Below are positions 8,198-18,354 of a stretch of 35,653 nt of DNA, piece after piece (the first letter of the stretch is position 1; every line of letters begins with the position of its first letter). A program made the position numbers and the translations under genes. Source of the DNA: Bacteroidota bacterium (GTDB lineage Bacteria > Bacteroidota > Bacteroidia > Bacteroidales > SZUA-534); the NCBI GenBank assembly GCA_003250355.1, contig QKGS01000032.1, forward strand, positions 1 to 35,653, written 5' to 3'. The notes beneath the pieces are model-generated. The model had not been told where the DNA came from. It did not search any database and saw only the letters and a program-made list of their open reading frames with translations.

Positions 8198-8776
8198 GTG
8201 ATAAAAACTACATTAAATATTAAAGGGATGATATGCTCCAGTTGTATTAAGCTGGTGCAAATGGTTATGGAAAACAATGGAATTGAAGTAGTTCGTATTG
8301 GACTTGGCTATGCTGTAATAAAATACAACGAAGAACAATTAAGCGTTGATAATATATCGTTACTGCTGGAAAATACAGGTTTTTCACTAACCAAATCGCC
8401 TAATGAAATAATCACCGACAAAATAAAAAAAGCGATTATTGACCTTGTTTTTCACATGAATAATATGAACTCTATAGTTCAAAAATCGGAATATTTGGTA
8501 GAGATACTCGATATGAACTACGCCAAAATATCGCGTATATTCAAAAAAGAAACCAGTATGACTCTTGAAAAATACATAATACTTGTAAAAACCGAACGTA
8601 TAAAAGATATGCTCGAAAACGATGAATATTCCCTTTCCGAAATAGCTTATATGATGGATTACAGCAGTGTTCAATATTTGAGTACTCAGTTTAAAAAAGT
8701 TACAGGTGTTACTGTTAGCGATTATAAAACAAGCGATACTGTTAAGCGGATTCCTTTAGATAAACTTTTGGAATAA
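8198..8776 (+). CDS. HMA domain-AraC family fusion regulator
   Basis: A 192-residue protein with two parts. Residues 1-68 have the ferredoxin-like heavy-metal-associated fold pattern, including GMICSSC with the metal-binding pair C13 and C16. Residues about 85-182 form an AraC-type double helix-turn-helix, with the typical second-helix text LSEIAYMMDYSSVQYLSTQFKK. The GTG start at 8198 is chosen because the next in-frame ATG (8228) would cut off half of the HMA strand and leave Cys13 near the terminus. The combination suggests direct sensing of Cu(I) or another soft metal by a transcription factor. It is divergent from the VWA cluster; no copper ATPase or efflux gene is in the window. Confidence 0.87.
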   Translation: MIKTTLNIKGMICSSCIKLVQMVMENNGIEVVRIGLGYAVIKYNEEQLSVDNISLLLENTGFSLTKSPNEIITDKIKKAIIDLVFHMNNMNSIVQKSEYLVEILDMNYAKISRIFKKETSMTLEKYIILVKTERIKDMLENDEYSLSEIAYMMDYSSVQYLSTQFKKVTGVTVSDYKTSDTVKRIPLDKLLE

Positions 8777-8781
8777 TAGCA

Positions 8782-8880
8782 GGGTTGCGGGTTGAAGGGT
8801 TGAAGGGAGACTGGTTACAATTTTCTATTTTCTATTTCCGGTCTTCGATCTCCGTTTTCCTTAATTTGTTAATTATTGAT
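8782..8880. repeat. Degenerate 7-bp-period tandem repeat, copy C
   Basis: It starts with GGGTTGC and GGGTTGA-type units (8783-8808), then two TTTTCTA units (8821-8834), then TTTCCGG, TCTTCGA, TCTCCGT and TTTCCTT units (8835-8862), and ends in AT-rich heptads. The flanking genes are on the plus strand, unlike at copies A and B, yet the repeat keeps the same orientation. Confidence 0.75.
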
Positions 8881-8900
8881 TATTCAAATTATAAATCAAA

Positions 8901-9806
8901 ATGAAAGACATTAAAAATATAGTAATATCAGGTGGTTCAGGCCTTATTGGCAAAGTACTGGCTAAAGTATTAATTGAAGAAGGTTATAACGTTTTTATAC
9001 TAACCCGGAATAAAAATATTTCAAGTAATAAAGGCTATATTTATTGGAATAACAATACAGGGGTAATTAATGATGAAGCTATTGAAAATACAGATGCAAT
9101 AATTCATTTGGCAGGAGCCAATATCGGAGAGAAAAGATGGACTAAAATACGCAAAAAAGAGATAATTGACAGCAGAGTTAAAACAACTGAATTGTTATTT
9201 AAACACATTAATAAAAACAAATTAAAATGCGTTATATCAGCTTCGGCAACCGGCTATTATGGAGCTGTTACAAGCAATGAAATATATGATGAAAACCATA
9301 AAAACAGCAATGATTTTTTAGGCACAGTTTGCAAAGAATGGGAACAATCAACAACTAAATTTGCAGAAGCCGGAATAAGAACCACAATACTTAGAACAGG
9401 TGTGGTTTTATCGGGAAATGGTGGAGTTTTACCTATAATTCTTAAACCAATAAAATATGGTTTAGGGGCAGCATTAGGTAGTGGAAAACAATATATGCCT
9501 TGGATTCATATCACCGACTTATGCAATATGTATAAGTTTGCTTTGGAAAACAACTCTATAACAGGCATATTCAATGCCGTAGCACCGGAACACATTAATA
9601 ATAAGGAGCTAACTAAGAAAATTGCTAAACAAATTAACAAAAATATTATTCTGCCTAATATTCCATCATTCTTACTAAAAATAGCATTAGGAAAAATGTC
9701 ATCGCTTTTACTTGAAGGGAGCAGAGTATCATGTAACAAAATTATTTCCTCCGGGTTTAAGTTCAGTTTTCCGACTATTGATAGCGCTATTGATAACTTA
9801 ATATAG
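8901..9806 (+). CDS. TIGR01777 family NAD(P)-binding epimerase
   Basis: A 301-residue extended short-chain dehydrogenase-like protein of the TIGR01777 (YfcH/SulA-like) family. GGSGLIG at 11-17 is the dinucleotide-binding loop; NTDAIIHLAGANIGEKRW and SASATGYYG are family hallmarks, and MPWIHITDLCNMY lies in the typical C-terminal half before a DUF1731-like end. The length is normal. The substrate of this family is unknown; it is named for sugar-nucleotide epimerases by similarity only. It stands alone between copy C of the heptad repeat and gdhA. Confidence 0.9.
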   Translation: MKDIKNIVISGGSGLIGKVLAKVLIEEGYNVFILTRNKNISSNKGYIYWNNNTGVINDEAIENTDAIIHLAGANIGEKRWTKIRKKEIIDSRVKTTELLFKHINKNKLKCVISASATGYYGAVTSNEIYDENHKNSNDFLGTVCKEWEQSTTKFAEAGIRTTILRTGVVLSGNGGVLPIILKPIKYGLGAALGSGKQYMPWIHITDLCNMYKFALENNSITGIFNAVAPEHINNKELTKKIAKQINKNIILPNIPSFLLKIALGKMSSLLLEGSRVSCNKIISSGFKFSFPTIDSAIDNLI

Positions 9807-9928
9807 CTGCATACTAATTTATATTTTTAGCCATTTTATATTTCTGAACATTAAAATGAAACTGAATTACACAATCTGCTTTCAATTGTAAATTGAAAAA
9901 AAAATCATTTTACATATCATTATTTGCA

Positions 9929-9959
9929 TTGGAATTTCAAATTACAACTTATATCTTTA
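9929..9959 (+). promoter_or_regulatory. Candidate gdhA promoter
   Basis: TTGG, 19 bases, then TATCTTTA: one mismatch in each box against TTTG-N19-TAnnTTTG. It would give a leader of about 50 nt before ATG 10013. The rest of the gap 9807-10012 shows no other feature. Confidence 0.4.
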
Positions 9960-10012
9960 AAGAGGTAAAGGCTAAACCAAAGCCAATTTTTAACATTTTA
10001 AATTCATACATT

Positions 10013-11344
10013 ATGAATAAGAACGTAATAATAGATGATCTAAAAAGAAAAGCACCTAATGAAGCAGAGTTTCACCAGGCTGTTAAAGAAGTTTTAGCAT
10101 CGATTGAGCAAGTTTATGACGAGAACCCACAGTTTGAAGCTAATAAAATAATAGAACGTTTGGTAATGCCTGAACGCATTATAATGTTTCGTGTTCCATG
10201 GAGCGACGATGAAGGCAATGTTCAAATAAACCAAGGATACAGGATAGAATTTAACAGTTCTATGGGGCCATACAAAGGTGGTTTACGCTTTCACCCCGAC
10301 GTTAGTTTGGGTACGTTTAAGTTTTTAGGCTTTGAGCAAATATTCAAAAATGCCTTAACAGGCTTACCCATGGGAGGAGGTAAAGGCGGCTCCGATTTTA
10401 ACCCTAAAGGCAAATCCGACAGCGAGGTTATGCGTTTCTGCCAAAGCTTTATGACAGAACTATACCGGCATATAGGTGCTAATACCGATGTGCCTGCCGG
10501 AGATATTGGAGTTGGCGGTCGCGAAATAGGTTATTTATACGGTCAGTATAAACGAATTGTAAACCGATTTGAAGGTGTTCTTACAGGAAAAGGAACCGGA
10601 TGGGGAGGCAGTTTTATTCGCAAAGAAGCAACCGGATACGGACTGGTTTATATTACACAACATTGGTTACAAGAACACAATGATGATATAAAAGGGAAAA
10701 CTGTTGCAATATCGGGTGCCGGCAATGTTGCAATTTACGCTGCCGAAAAAGTTATCGAACTTGGTGGTAAAGTTATAACAATGTCCGATTCCAATGGATG
10801 CATTATTGATGAAAACGGAATAGATCTTGCTTTGATTAAACAAATTAAGGAAATAGAACGCGGACGTATTTCAGAATATACCAACACCCATAAACAGGCA
10901 AAATACAGCACAAACCGTAACGATGTATGGAAAATGCGTTGCGATATAGCTCTACCTTGTGCTACACAGAATGAACTTGATTTAGAAGCAGCAAAAGCTC
11001 TTCAGGATAATGATTGCATGGTAGTTGCCGAGGGGGCAAATATGCCTGTTACTCCCGATGCTATTGATTTCTTACTTGAAAACAAAGTAGGCATGATTCC
11101 GGGCAAAGCTGCCAATGCCGGTGGTGTTGCTGTATCAGGGCTTGAAATGACACAAAATTCTATGATGCTGCAATGGACTCCTAAAGAGGTTGACGATAAG
11201 CTTTTTCAAATTATGAATACTATTCACGACCAATGTGTTAAATACGGTAAACAACCCGACGGATATGTTAACTATGTAAAAGGTGCTAATATTGCCGGAT
11301 TTCTAAAAGTAGCCAACGCTATGGTTGACCATGGAATAATTTAA
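10013..11344 (+). CDS. gdhA: NADP-specific glutamate dehydrogenase
   Basis: A 443-residue enzyme that makes glutamate from 2-oxoglutarate, ammonium and NADPH in the cytosol, a main ammonium entry route in Bacteroidota. The substrate-binding segments GPYKGGLRFHP and GLPMGGGKGGSDF (with the catalytic Lys) and the dinucleotide-binding AISGAGNVAIYAAEK are all present, as is the C-terminal family signature AANAGGVAVSGLEMTQNS. The frame is open upstream to a TTG at 9893, but the ATG at 10013 gives the normal length (about 445) and follows the candidate promoter. A convergent terminator follows. Confidence 0.97.
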   Translation: MNKNVIIDDLKRKAPNEAEFHQAVKEVLASIEQVYDENPQFEANKIIERLVMPERIIMFRVPWSDDEGNVQINQGYRIEFNSSMGPYKGGLRFHPDVSLGTFKFLGFEQIFKNALTGLPMGGGKGGSDFNPKGKSDSEVMRFCQSFMTELYRHIGANTDVPAGDIGVGGREIGYLYGQYKRIVNRFEGVLTGKGTGWGGSFIRKEATGYGLVYITQHWLQEHNDDIKGKTVAISGAGNVAIYAAEKVIELGGKVITMSDSNGCIIDENGIDLALIKQIKEIERGRISEYTNTHKQAKYSTNRNDVWKMRCDIALPCATQNELDLEAAKALQDNDCMVVAEGANMPVTPDAIDFLLENKVGMIPGKAANAGGVAVSGLEMTQNSMMLQWTPKEVDDKLFQIMNTIHDQCVKYGKQPDGYVNYVKGANIAGFLKVANAMVDHGII

Positions 11345-11370
11345 TATCAAGAGATAAAAATAAAATATTA

Positions 11371-11394
11371 AGCCACTCTGATAGTGGCTTTTTC
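11371..11394. terminator. Bidirectional intrinsic terminator between gdhA and the sensor kinase gene
   Basis: AGCCACT and AGTGGCT form a perfect 7-bp stem around a 5-base loop, followed by TTTTCT on the plus strand and a T-rich tail on the minus strand. It ends gdhA, and its far arm nearly touches the kinase stop codon at 11394-11396. Confidence 0.85.
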
Positions 11395-14300
11395 TATTTA
11401 CTCTCAACAAGTTCGGTCGGAATACTCAAATAAAACTCTGAGCCTTTACCCTCTACTGAATGTACCCATATTTTCAATCCTAGCAGTTCTGAAAGCCTTA
11501 CCGATATTGACAAACCTAACCCAACTCCCGGATATAGAATAGACTTGGAACTCTCTACTTTCCCAAACCGCTGAAATACCTTTTGCATATCGGCTTCTTT
11601 TATCCCTATACCTGTATCTTTTACCGATAACACTAAACCGTTACTATCTCTGTTTACATTTATACTTATTGTTCCTTTATGGGTAAACTTTAATGCATTG
11701 GCTGTAAAGTTTGTAAGTATTTGATTTATACGTATTTTATCAGACCTTATCAAAATATCATTTGTATTTAGGTTATTAAATAGTTCTATCGATACTTCCC
11801 CATTTTTATTATTCACTTTTGTATTCTTATATACATTATTTACCAAATCATTAAGGCTAAACTCTTTAATATCAATATTAATCATATCGGCCTCTATTCT
11901 GCTTAGCTCAAGTATATCGTCTATTAATACAAGAAGCTTTTCGGAATTGGCAATTATCTCTTTCCGGAATTCAAAACGCTCTTCTTCTGTCAAATCTATT
12001 TCGTTGAGCAACGATGAAAAACCAATAATAGCATTCATGGGTGTACGAATTTCATGCGACATATTTGACAAAAATGCCGACTTTAACTTATCGGCTTGCT
12101 CAGCCATTTCCTTAGCAAGCTTCAACTCGGCCGTACGTTCATCAACAAGCTTTTCCAAATTATTTTTATGATACTCCAACTCATTGCGGTGCTCTATAAG
12201 AATTTCTTTCTGAACCATTATCTCTTCCCTACTTTTCTCAAGAATTTCATTCGCTTCACGCAATTCATTTGTCCGCTCATTAACTAACGACTCTAAACGA
12301 TACTTTTGTATTTTCACAACCTTTAATCGCAATATGTGAATTATATACATTAATATAAGTAAAACAACAACCAAAATAGCCTTAAAAGCAAATGTCTTCT
12401 TAAAGGGTGGTTTTACCAATATCTGTAACGATTTAATTGTTTCGCTCTCATAACCATCGCTATTGAAAGCTTTTACTTCAAATATATATTCACCCTCTCT
12501 AAGATTTGTATATTTTACGGTTCTGTTTTGAGCATCGGTACTAATCCAATCGTTGTCGTAACCTACAAGTCGATATTCGTATGTATTGTAATTAGGATTT
12601 GAATAATTCAACGCTGCAAATTTTATTGAAAAATTATTCTCAGAATGGTGAAGAATAATTTTCCCTGATGCATTTAGTGTCTTTTTTAATATTACGTTTC
12701 CATCAACACTCTCATTTACATTTATTGCTTTATCTTTTATTTTAAGCTCAATAAAAGCTATAACAGGTCGAACTGTATCCTCTTTTATTTGGTTTGGATA
12801 GAAAGCATTGAATCCGTTTATTCCCCCCATTAGTATCTCTCCATCGCTGAGTTTACAGCCTGCAAGTTCAACAAATTCATAGCTTTGCAAGCCATCTTTC
12901 ATATCGTAATTTCTAAATTTACCTGTAGTTGGATCAAATTTCGATAATCCCCGGTTTGAACCAATCCAAAACATTCCAAAATCATCTTCAACCATCTCTT
13001 TCACCGTATTATTTGATAAACCATCATCGGTTGTAAAACGTTGAAAGTATCCATTGTTCCATTTACTACCCTCTATGTATTTATTTATACCGCCCCCCAT
13101 AGTTCCAATCCATATTTCACCATCTTGCGATTCTAATATTGGCAGTATATAATTGTAACTCAAACTGCTATCGTTTCTTGTATTATTTTTAAAAATGGTA
13201 AATACCGGATTATCCATAGCCTTTTCTTCATTGTTTAGTACCATCAACCCATCGGCGGTACCTATCCACAATCGTCCTTTTGTGTCTTCAAAAAAACTTC
13301 TAACGGTATTCGAAGCTATATTGCTATTGCTCATATCAAACTGGTCAACTCTATAACCTACATCTTGCTTTATAGCTCTATATAAACCACCATTATATGA
13401 ACCTAGCCATACTGCCCCATTTACATCCTGATAAATATTAAGTATCATACCGCGCTCAATGGGTATATATTTGGTTAAAACATCCCATGTATTTGCTTTA
13501 GGCTTCAAACACGCCATACGCGAATAATAAGCTGTTCCCATCCATATTTCACCGGCATTGTCGCCCTCAATTTCACAAAAGTCGAATACTATATGTTGCT
13601 CTTCGGGTATATTATTATACAAATACTCAAAGCCGGTATTATAATCCTTACTTCTACTATATTTTAAAACATTTGCTCCGCCTCCTTCTGTACCAAACCA
13701 AATATTTTTATCGCTATCTTCAAATATCGACAATATTTTATCGGAATTTATGCCATTTTCTTTTCCTGCCAAATATCTCCTGAATTGTTTGTTAAGCGGA
13801 TTATACTTACATATTCCGCCTCCGTTTGTACCAACAAAAACTACTCCTGTTTCGTCAATATAAATCTTATTTACATTGTTGCTTGTTAAATCGTGCAATG
13901 TTTCTCCGGCATCGATATGTTTAATTATTTCAAAACAATTATCACTCTCCTTACTATACTTAATTATATGTATTCCGGTATTGCTGCCTGCCCATATTAT
14001 ACTATCATTAATAAACTCTAAAGAAAGCACATAACCACATTCAACCGTAGTTATTTGCGGTTCTGTTTTATTCAAAATAACCCTACTTACTCCTGTTGTA
14101 TGTCCGGCTATAAAACCATGTTTTATTTCTTTAAATGAATTGTAGTTATACAAATATGTATTAAATAAGTAAGGTTCCATATAAGCCTGCTTGGCTGTAT
14201 CCGATGGGAAATTAATCGCTATAAGTCCCAATCCTGCAGAAACAAAAATTTCTCCTTCCGGATTTTCGTAAATATCCCGATATCGTACCCTTTTACCACC

Positions 14301-14822
14301 GGTTATACTGTCGCTCAATGGAATTACCTTATTGATAATATATACGCCTGCTTCATTTTTTGTAAAATATTCAACTCCATAATAGGTTGATATAAATATT
14401 CTCCCCTTTGAATCGCACTTTACATACTGAATATTGTTACTACTAAGTAGTTCAGGATTTTCGGGTGTATTCAAATAATTAGTAAAAATATCTGCGGTAG
14501 TATTATACATACATACCCCTTTATCTAAGGTTCCTATCCACAGGTTACCATCGCTATCTCCATCTATTTTTACAAGCAAATTGCTCGACAATGAATTAGT
14601 ATCCTTTGCCGACATACGAAACACTTTAAATTCAAGACCATCGTATCGGTTTAACCCGTCATGAGTTGCAAACCAAAGGTAACCTTCCTTATCTTTGTAT
14701 ATATCAAGCACATCGTTTTGCGACAACCCCGATTCTGTATTTATTGTTTCAAAATCGTAACCATGCCCGAATAGTAATAATGAGAATAGGAAAAAAAATA
14801 ATATTAGAAACCCTTTGCTCAT
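11394..14822 (-). CDS. Two-component sensor histidine kinase with two-bladed propeller sensor (HTCS-like, no receiver)
   Basis: A 1142-residue sensor kinase. After a signal peptide (1-20) come many reg_prop repeats of the form LWIGT or IWIGTMGGG, making two seven-bladed propellers (about 25-690), then a Y_Y_Y domain (about 725-800), one membrane helix (about 812-832), a long coiled coil (840-905), HisKA with H923 in SHEIRTP, and an HATPase domain with DTGIGI and GVGLGLSI. The sensor half matches Bacteroidota hybrid two-component systems that bind oligosaccharides in the periplasm. Unlike true HTCS it stops after the ATPase domain: no receiver and no AraC output. No response regulator gene is nearby, so the partner and ligand are unknown. 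Confidence 0.92.
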   Translation of the reverse strand: MSKGFLILFFFLFSLLLFGHGYDFETINTESGLSQNDVLDIYKDKEGYLWFATHDGLNRYDGLEFKVFRMSAKDTNSLSSNLLVKIDGDSDGNLWIGTLDKGVCMYNTTADIFTNYLNTPENPELLSSNNIQYVKCDSKGRIFISTYYGVEYFTKNEAGVYIINKVIPLSDSITGGKRVRYRDIYENPEGEIFVSAGLGLIAINFPSDTAKQAYMEPYLFNTYLYNYNSFKEIKHGFIAGHTTGVSRVILNKTEPQITTVECGYVLSLEFINDSIIWAGSNTGIHIIKYSKESDNCFEIIKHIDAGETLHDLTSNNVNKIYIDETGVVFVGTNGGGICKYNPLNKQFRRYLAGKENGINSDKILSIFEDSDKNIWFGTEGGGANVLKYSRSKDYNTGFEYLYNNIPEEQHIVFDFCEIEGDNAGEIWMGTAYYSRMACLKPKANTWDVLTKYIPIERGMILNIYQDVNGAVWLGSYNGGLYRAIKQDVGYRVDQFDMSNSNIASNTVRSFFEDTKGRLWIGTADGLMVLNNEEKAMDNPVFTIFKNNTRNDSSLSYNYILPILESQDGEIWIGTMGGGINKYIEGSKWNNGYFQRFTTDDGLSNNTVKEMVEDDFGMFWIGSNRGLSKFDPTTGKFRNYDMKDGLQSYEFVELAGCKLSDGEILMGGINGFNAFYPNQIKEDTVRPVIAFIELKIKDKAINVNESVDGNVILKKTLNASGKIILHHSENNFSIKFAALNYSNPNYNTYEYRLVGYDNDWISTDAQNRTVKYTNLREGEYIFEVKAFNSDGYESETIKSLQILVKPPFKKTFAFKAILVVVLLILMYIIHILRLKVVKIQKYRLESLVNERTNELREANEILEKSREEIMVQKEILIEHRNELEYHKNNLEKLVDERTAELKLAKEMAEQADKLKSAFLSNMSHEIRTPMNAIIGFSSLLNEIDLTEEERFEFRKEIIANSEKLLVLIDDILELSRIEADMINIDIKEFSLNDLVNNVYKNTKVNNKNGEVSIELFNNLNTNDILIRSDKIRINQILTNFTANALKFTHKGTISINVNRDSNGLVLSVKDTGIGIKEADMQKVFQRFGKVESSKSILYPGVGLGLSISVRLSELLGLKIWVHSVEGKGSEFYLSIPTELVESK

Positions 14823-14911
14823 ATTTAGTTATAAAATTTCCATTAAATTACTAAAAATGAATGCCAATTCAAATACCAATATAACAATGAACACAATAAA
14901 TTACAGCAAAT

Positions 14912-14939
14912 AAAAAGGCTCTCCAAAAAGGAAAGCCTT
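14912..14939 (-). terminator. Intrinsic terminator of glyA
   Basis: On the minus strand a 10-bp stem (14930-14939 with 14915-14924, one G-U pair) closes a T5 loop and is followed by TTTTTA. It sits 30 bp after the glyA stop. Confidence 0.85.
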
Positions 14940-14969
14940 ATATATAATTTTCTATAATCCTAATTAATA

Positions 14970-16250
14970 TTACCAAGCAAACATTGGCTTGCCGGCCATC
15001 ATAGCATTCACTTCTTTACAAACTTTTGCTATTTCAGCCTTGTTTTCAACATCGGCGATAACACGGTCTATTAAATCTACTATTTTAGGCATATCGTCCT
15101 CTTTTAATCCGCGAGTTGTAATGGCTGCTGTGCCAACACGAATACCTGAAGTTTGAAATGGCGAACGACTATCGAACGGCACCATATTTTTATTTACAGT
15201 AATATCGGCTTCAACTAATATATTTTCAACCACTTTACCTGTAATATCAGGATATTTTGTACGAAGGTCTATTAACATACTATGATTGTCGGTACCTCCT
15301 GATATTACTTTGTACCCTTTATTAACAAATGCCTGAGCCATAACTTCGGCATTCTTTTTAACCTGTGCTTGGTATACTTTATAGCTAGGGTCTAATGCTT
15401 CACCAAAAGCAACTGCTTTTGCAGCAATTACATGTTCCAAAGGTCCGCCTTGCACACCGGGAAATACAGCTGAGTTAAGCAACGACGACATTTTACGTAT
15501 TTCGCCTTTCTTAGTAGCAATACCCCATGGATTATCAAAATCTTTACCCATAAGTATAATACCACCGCGAGGTCCGCGAAGTGTTTTGTGTGTTGTCGAT
15601 GTTACTATATGGGCATACTTTACCGGGTTTTCAAGCAAACCTGCTGCAATTAATCCGGCAGGGTGAGCCATATCAACCATAAATATTGCACCTATTTCAT
15701 CGGCTACTTTACGAATACGGGCATAATCCCACTCACGGCTATAAGCCGAAGCTCCTGCTATAATCAATTTTGGCTTTTTGGTACGAGCTACACTTTCAAG
15801 TTGGTCGTAATCAACCATACCTGTATCTTCTTTAACACCGTACGATATTGCATTGTATAATAACCCCGAAGAGTTAACCGGCGAACCGTGCGATAAGTGT
15901 CCGCCATGTGAAAGATCAAGTCCTAAAAATGTATCGCCAGGCTGTAAACAAGCTAAAAATACAGCCATATTTGCCTGAGCTCCTGAGTGTGGCTGAACGT
16001 TGGCGTATTCTGCTCCGTAAAGCTTACACACGCGGTCTATTGCAAGCTGCTCTGTCTGATCAACACACTGACAACCACCATAGTAACGTGCTCCCGGATA
16101 ACCTTCGGCATACTTATTTGTCATGCATGATCCCATAGCTTCCATTACCTGCTCACTCACAAAATTCTCAGAAGCAATTAGTTCGATACCATTTTTCTGT
16201 CTTTGATATTCTTTGTCAATTATATCAAATACCTGACTATCTCTTTTCAT
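14970..16250 (-). CDS. glyA: Serine hydroxymethyltransferase
   Basis: A 426-residue PLP enzyme that converts serine and tetrahydrofolate to glycine and 5,10-methylene-tetrahydrofolate, the main source of one-carbon units. The PLP lysine is K222 in [20 protein letters not shown], the [11 protein letters not shown] loop and the [13 protein letters not shown] stretch are typical. The length is normal. It is preceded by an exact -7 box at 16288-16295 and followed by its own terminator, so it is a single-gene transcript. The Lrp/AsnC regulator encoded just upstream on the same strand is a possible regulator; this is inference from position. Confidence 0.98.
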   Translation of the reverse strand: MKRDSQVFDIIDKEYQRQKNGIELIASENFVSEQVMEAMGSCMTNKYAEGYPGARYYGGCQCVDQTEQLAIDRVCKLYGAEYANVQPHSGAQANMAVFLACLQPGDTFLGLDLSHGGHLSHGSPVNSSGLLYNAISYGVKEDTGMVDYDQLESVARTKKPKLIIAGASAYSREWDYARIRKVADEIGAIFMVDMAHPAGLIAAGLLENPVKYAHIVTSTTHKTLRGPRGGIILMGKDFDNPWGIATKKGEIRKMSSLLNSAVFPGVQGGPLEHVIAAKAVAFGEALDPSYKVYQAQVKKNAEVMAQAFVNKGYKVISGGTDNHSMLIDLRTKYPDITGKVVENILVEADITVNKNMVPFDSRSPFQTSGIRVGTAAITTRGLKEDDMPKIVDLIDRVIADVENKAEIAKVCKEVNAMMAGKPMFAW

Positions 16251-16287
16251 AATTTATGATATTTAAGAATAATTTATTTTGAGAGTG

Positions 16288-16295
16288 CAAAGGTA
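16288..16295 (-). promoter_or_regulatory. glyA -7 promoter box
   Basis: Minus strand TACCTTTG is an exact TAnnTTTG, 37 bp before the ATG. The -33 region is poor (no TTTG 19 bp upstream). Confidence 0.5.
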
Positions 16296-16333
16296 GTTTT
16301 TTATAGCAATTATAACATGACATTTATACAATA

Positions 16334-16798
16334 TTACAAAACAGGAAACTGCCTCTTAAAATTTTCCTCTAGTGAAATGAATGTTTCTGTGCGGGTAATA
16401 CCTTCTATTTTCTGAAGCTTATCGGTAAGTATATGCTTTAGGTGTTCATTATCGCGGGTTACTACTTTTATAAATAGTGCATAATCGCCTGTGGTATAGT
16501 GACACTCTATTATTTCAGGTATCTCTTTAATCTGTGTTAACACCTTTTCATACATTGAAGCTTTTTCTAAGAACACCCCCATATATGCACAAGTAAGCAA
16601 CCCTATTGTTTTGGGATTGATAATAAACTCTGAACCTGTTATTACCCCTATTTTAATTAACCGCTGTATACGCTGATGAATGGCAGCTCCGGATACATTA
16701 CATTCGCGGGCTACTTCCAAATATGGTATGCGCGCATTTTTTGAGATAAGTGATAATATTTTTTTGTCCAGTTCATCTATTTGCATTGTTGAGCTCAT
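16334..16798 (-). CDS. Lrp/AsnC family transcriptional regulator
   Basis: A 154-residue regulator with an N-terminal winged helix-turn-helix (about 7-66; text LDKKILSLISKNARIPYLEVA and VSGAAIHQRIQRL) and a C-terminal RAM ligand-binding domain (about 72-150; ECHYTTGDYALFIKV, with the usual G-D turn). Family members bind amino acids and act as dimers to octamers. The length is typical. It lies between lepB and glyA on the same strand, with a terminator upstream and the glyA promoter downstream, so it is probably a separate transcript. The effector is unknown. Confidence 0.93.
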   Translation of the reverse strand: MSSTMQIDELDKKILSLISKNARIPYLEVARECNVSGAAIHQRIQRLIKIGVITGSEFIINPKTIGLLTCAYMGVFLEKASMYEKVLTQIKEIPEIIECHYTTGDYALFIKVVTRDNEHLKHILTDKLQKIEGITRTETFISLEENFKRQFPVL

Positions 16799-16903
16799 AC
16801 TTCAATTCTAAAATACCTTATCGGCGGTTAAAAAAGCAAAGTAAATATATTTTTTTAGTTATAAGTTATAACAAAGCAAACATTTTTACTATCATTTGTA
16901 AAC

Positions 16904-16934
16904 AAAGAAGGTTCACTTAAAGCAAACCTTCTTT
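16904..16934 (-). terminator. Intrinsic terminator of dapB-lepB
   Basis: AAAGAAGGTT and AACCTTCTTT form a perfect 10-bp stem around an 11-base loop, 43 bp after the lepB stop. The T-run is only partly kept after the stem on the minus strand (CTTTGTTT). Confidence 0.75.
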
Positions 16935-16977
16935 ATAATAATATTATCAATTATACAATAAATACCTAAGCTATGTA

Positions 16978-18336
16978 CTACTTATAATGCCTTTTCTCCC
17001 AAAAATGTATCGGTCGGAGCATTCTATTGAATCGAATTTTTGATATACCACTCTTGTCTTTATCGAGCGACAACCATATAAACGATGCTCGCCCTACCAC
17101 ATGGTCTTCAGGAACATACCCCCAATAACGGCTATCTTGTGAATTATGCCTGTTATCGCCCATTAGCCAATAGTAATTCATTTTAAAAGTATAACTGTCG
17201 GCAGGCTTATCATTTATATAAATAACACTATCTATTACCTCTAATTTATTGGCTTCATAGTGGCTTATTATCCTTTCATAAAACGGCAAATTGTCAAAAT
17301 TAAGTGGTGTTGTAACACCTTGCTTAGGTATGTAAATAGGACCAAAATTATCTTCATTCCACTTATACCTACTATCATGTGGGAATATTCTGCGACTCAA
17401 ATCAGTATCACCTGCATTAATTTTATGTACAGCCTTAACAACGCTAAAACTTTTCATTTTCTCAGCTACTGCATCACTCATAGGAAACACGTAGTAACCG
17501 GGTTGGATATACCCGTTCTGAAAATCGCCCAATGATATACCAAGCTTTTGCATAGCCTTAGGGTTCAGGTTTGTTCCATCGGTTAGTACAGCATAACGAA
17601 ACTGCACCTCTCCTATTTTATCTTGTGGCTTTCCATTAACCATAAGCTGCCCGTCAACAATCTGTATACTATCGCCCGGAATACCTACACAACGCTTCAC
17701 ATAGTTTTCGCATTTATCAACCGGGCGGTGTACTACTGTAAAAGTGTTCCACACTCGTTCTCGCCCCATATCTCTACACAGTTGATAATAACTGGGTGCT
17801 TGATTCTCTAAACAAACAGTATCACCTTCCGGGAAATTAAATACTACTATATCGTTATTTTTAATAGTACGGTAACCTTTCATTCTAAAATAATCGCGCT
17901 CCCATGCTTCACTATACGATTTTTTCATATTACCCGACAATGGCATAGAATGATGTACAAATGGGAACGATATTGGGGTCATAGGTTTTCGCGGTCCGTA
18001 TGCACTTTTACTTACAAACAGGTAATCGCCCACAAGCAACGACTTTTCCATTGATGAAGTTGGAATAGTGTACGCTTCAACAAAAAAAGTACGTATAAAT
18101 GTTGCCGCTACTACTGCAAATATTATTGCATCAATCCACTCTACAACTTTGGTTTGTTTTTTAACACCTTTCTTTTTCCAAAATGCCCAGTGAACCTTTT
18201 TTGTTACATATATATCGAAAATTACTGGCAACAACAGAAACCACAAATACTGAGTGTTCCATATTACCCACAGGGTGTATAATCCACCCCATATACCGAA
18301 TTTTACCCACTTATTTTTATAAAAGCTAAATAACAT
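16978..18336 (-). CDS. lepB: Signal peptidase I
   Basis: A 452-residue type I signal peptidase that removes signal peptides of exported proteins at the inner membrane. The catalytic Ser95 lies in PTSSM and the general base Lys214 in NYVKRCVGIPGDS; the C-terminal box MGDNRHNSQDSRYWG is intact. Two or three hydrophobic segments lie before the catalytic domain (about 12-45 and 67-85). It is longer than E. coli LepB (324 residues): there are inserts between the Ser and Lys boxes (about 115-195) and between Lys and the last box (about 240-385), as is common in Bacteroidota. It follows dapB by 18 bp and is co-transcribed. Confidence 0.96.
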   Translation of the reverse strand: MLFSFYKNKWVKFGIWGGLYTLWVIWNTQYLWFLLLPVIFDIYVTKKVHWAFWKKKGVKKQTKVVEWIDAIIFAVVAATFIRTFFVEAYTIPTSSMEKSLLVGDYLFVSKSAYGPRKPMTPISFPFVHHSMPLSGNMKKSYSEAWERDYFRMKGYRTIKNNDIVVFNFPEGDTVCLENQAPSYYQLCRDMGRERVWNTFTVVHRPVDKCENYVKRCVGIPGDSIQIVDGQLMVNGKPQDKIGEVQFRYAVLTDGTNLNPKAMQKLGISLGDFQNGYIQPGYYVFPMSDAVAEKMKSFSVVKAVHKINAGDTDLSRRIFPHDSRYKWNEDNFGPIYIPKQGVTTPLNFDNLPFYERIISHYEANKLEVIDSVIYINDKPADSYTFKMNYYWLMGDNRHNSQDSRYWGYVPEDHVVGRASFIWLSLDKDKSGISKIRFNRMLRPIHFWEKRHYK

Positions 18337-18354
18337 TATTTTTCAATTTTGTGT

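Noticed and set aside
2241-8880. CRISPR array reading of the repeated intergenic tracts
   Set aside because: Units are 7 bp without spacers of fixed length and there are no cas genes.
9893-10012. N-terminal extension of gdhA by 40 residues from a TTG
   Set aside because: The extra peptide is not GDH-like, the candidate promoter falls inside it, and ATG 10013 gives the normal length.
16904-16934. Inverted repeat read as an Lrp operator
   Set aside because: Position just after lepB and the stem-plus-T layout fit a terminator better; no similar palindrome is seen near glyA.
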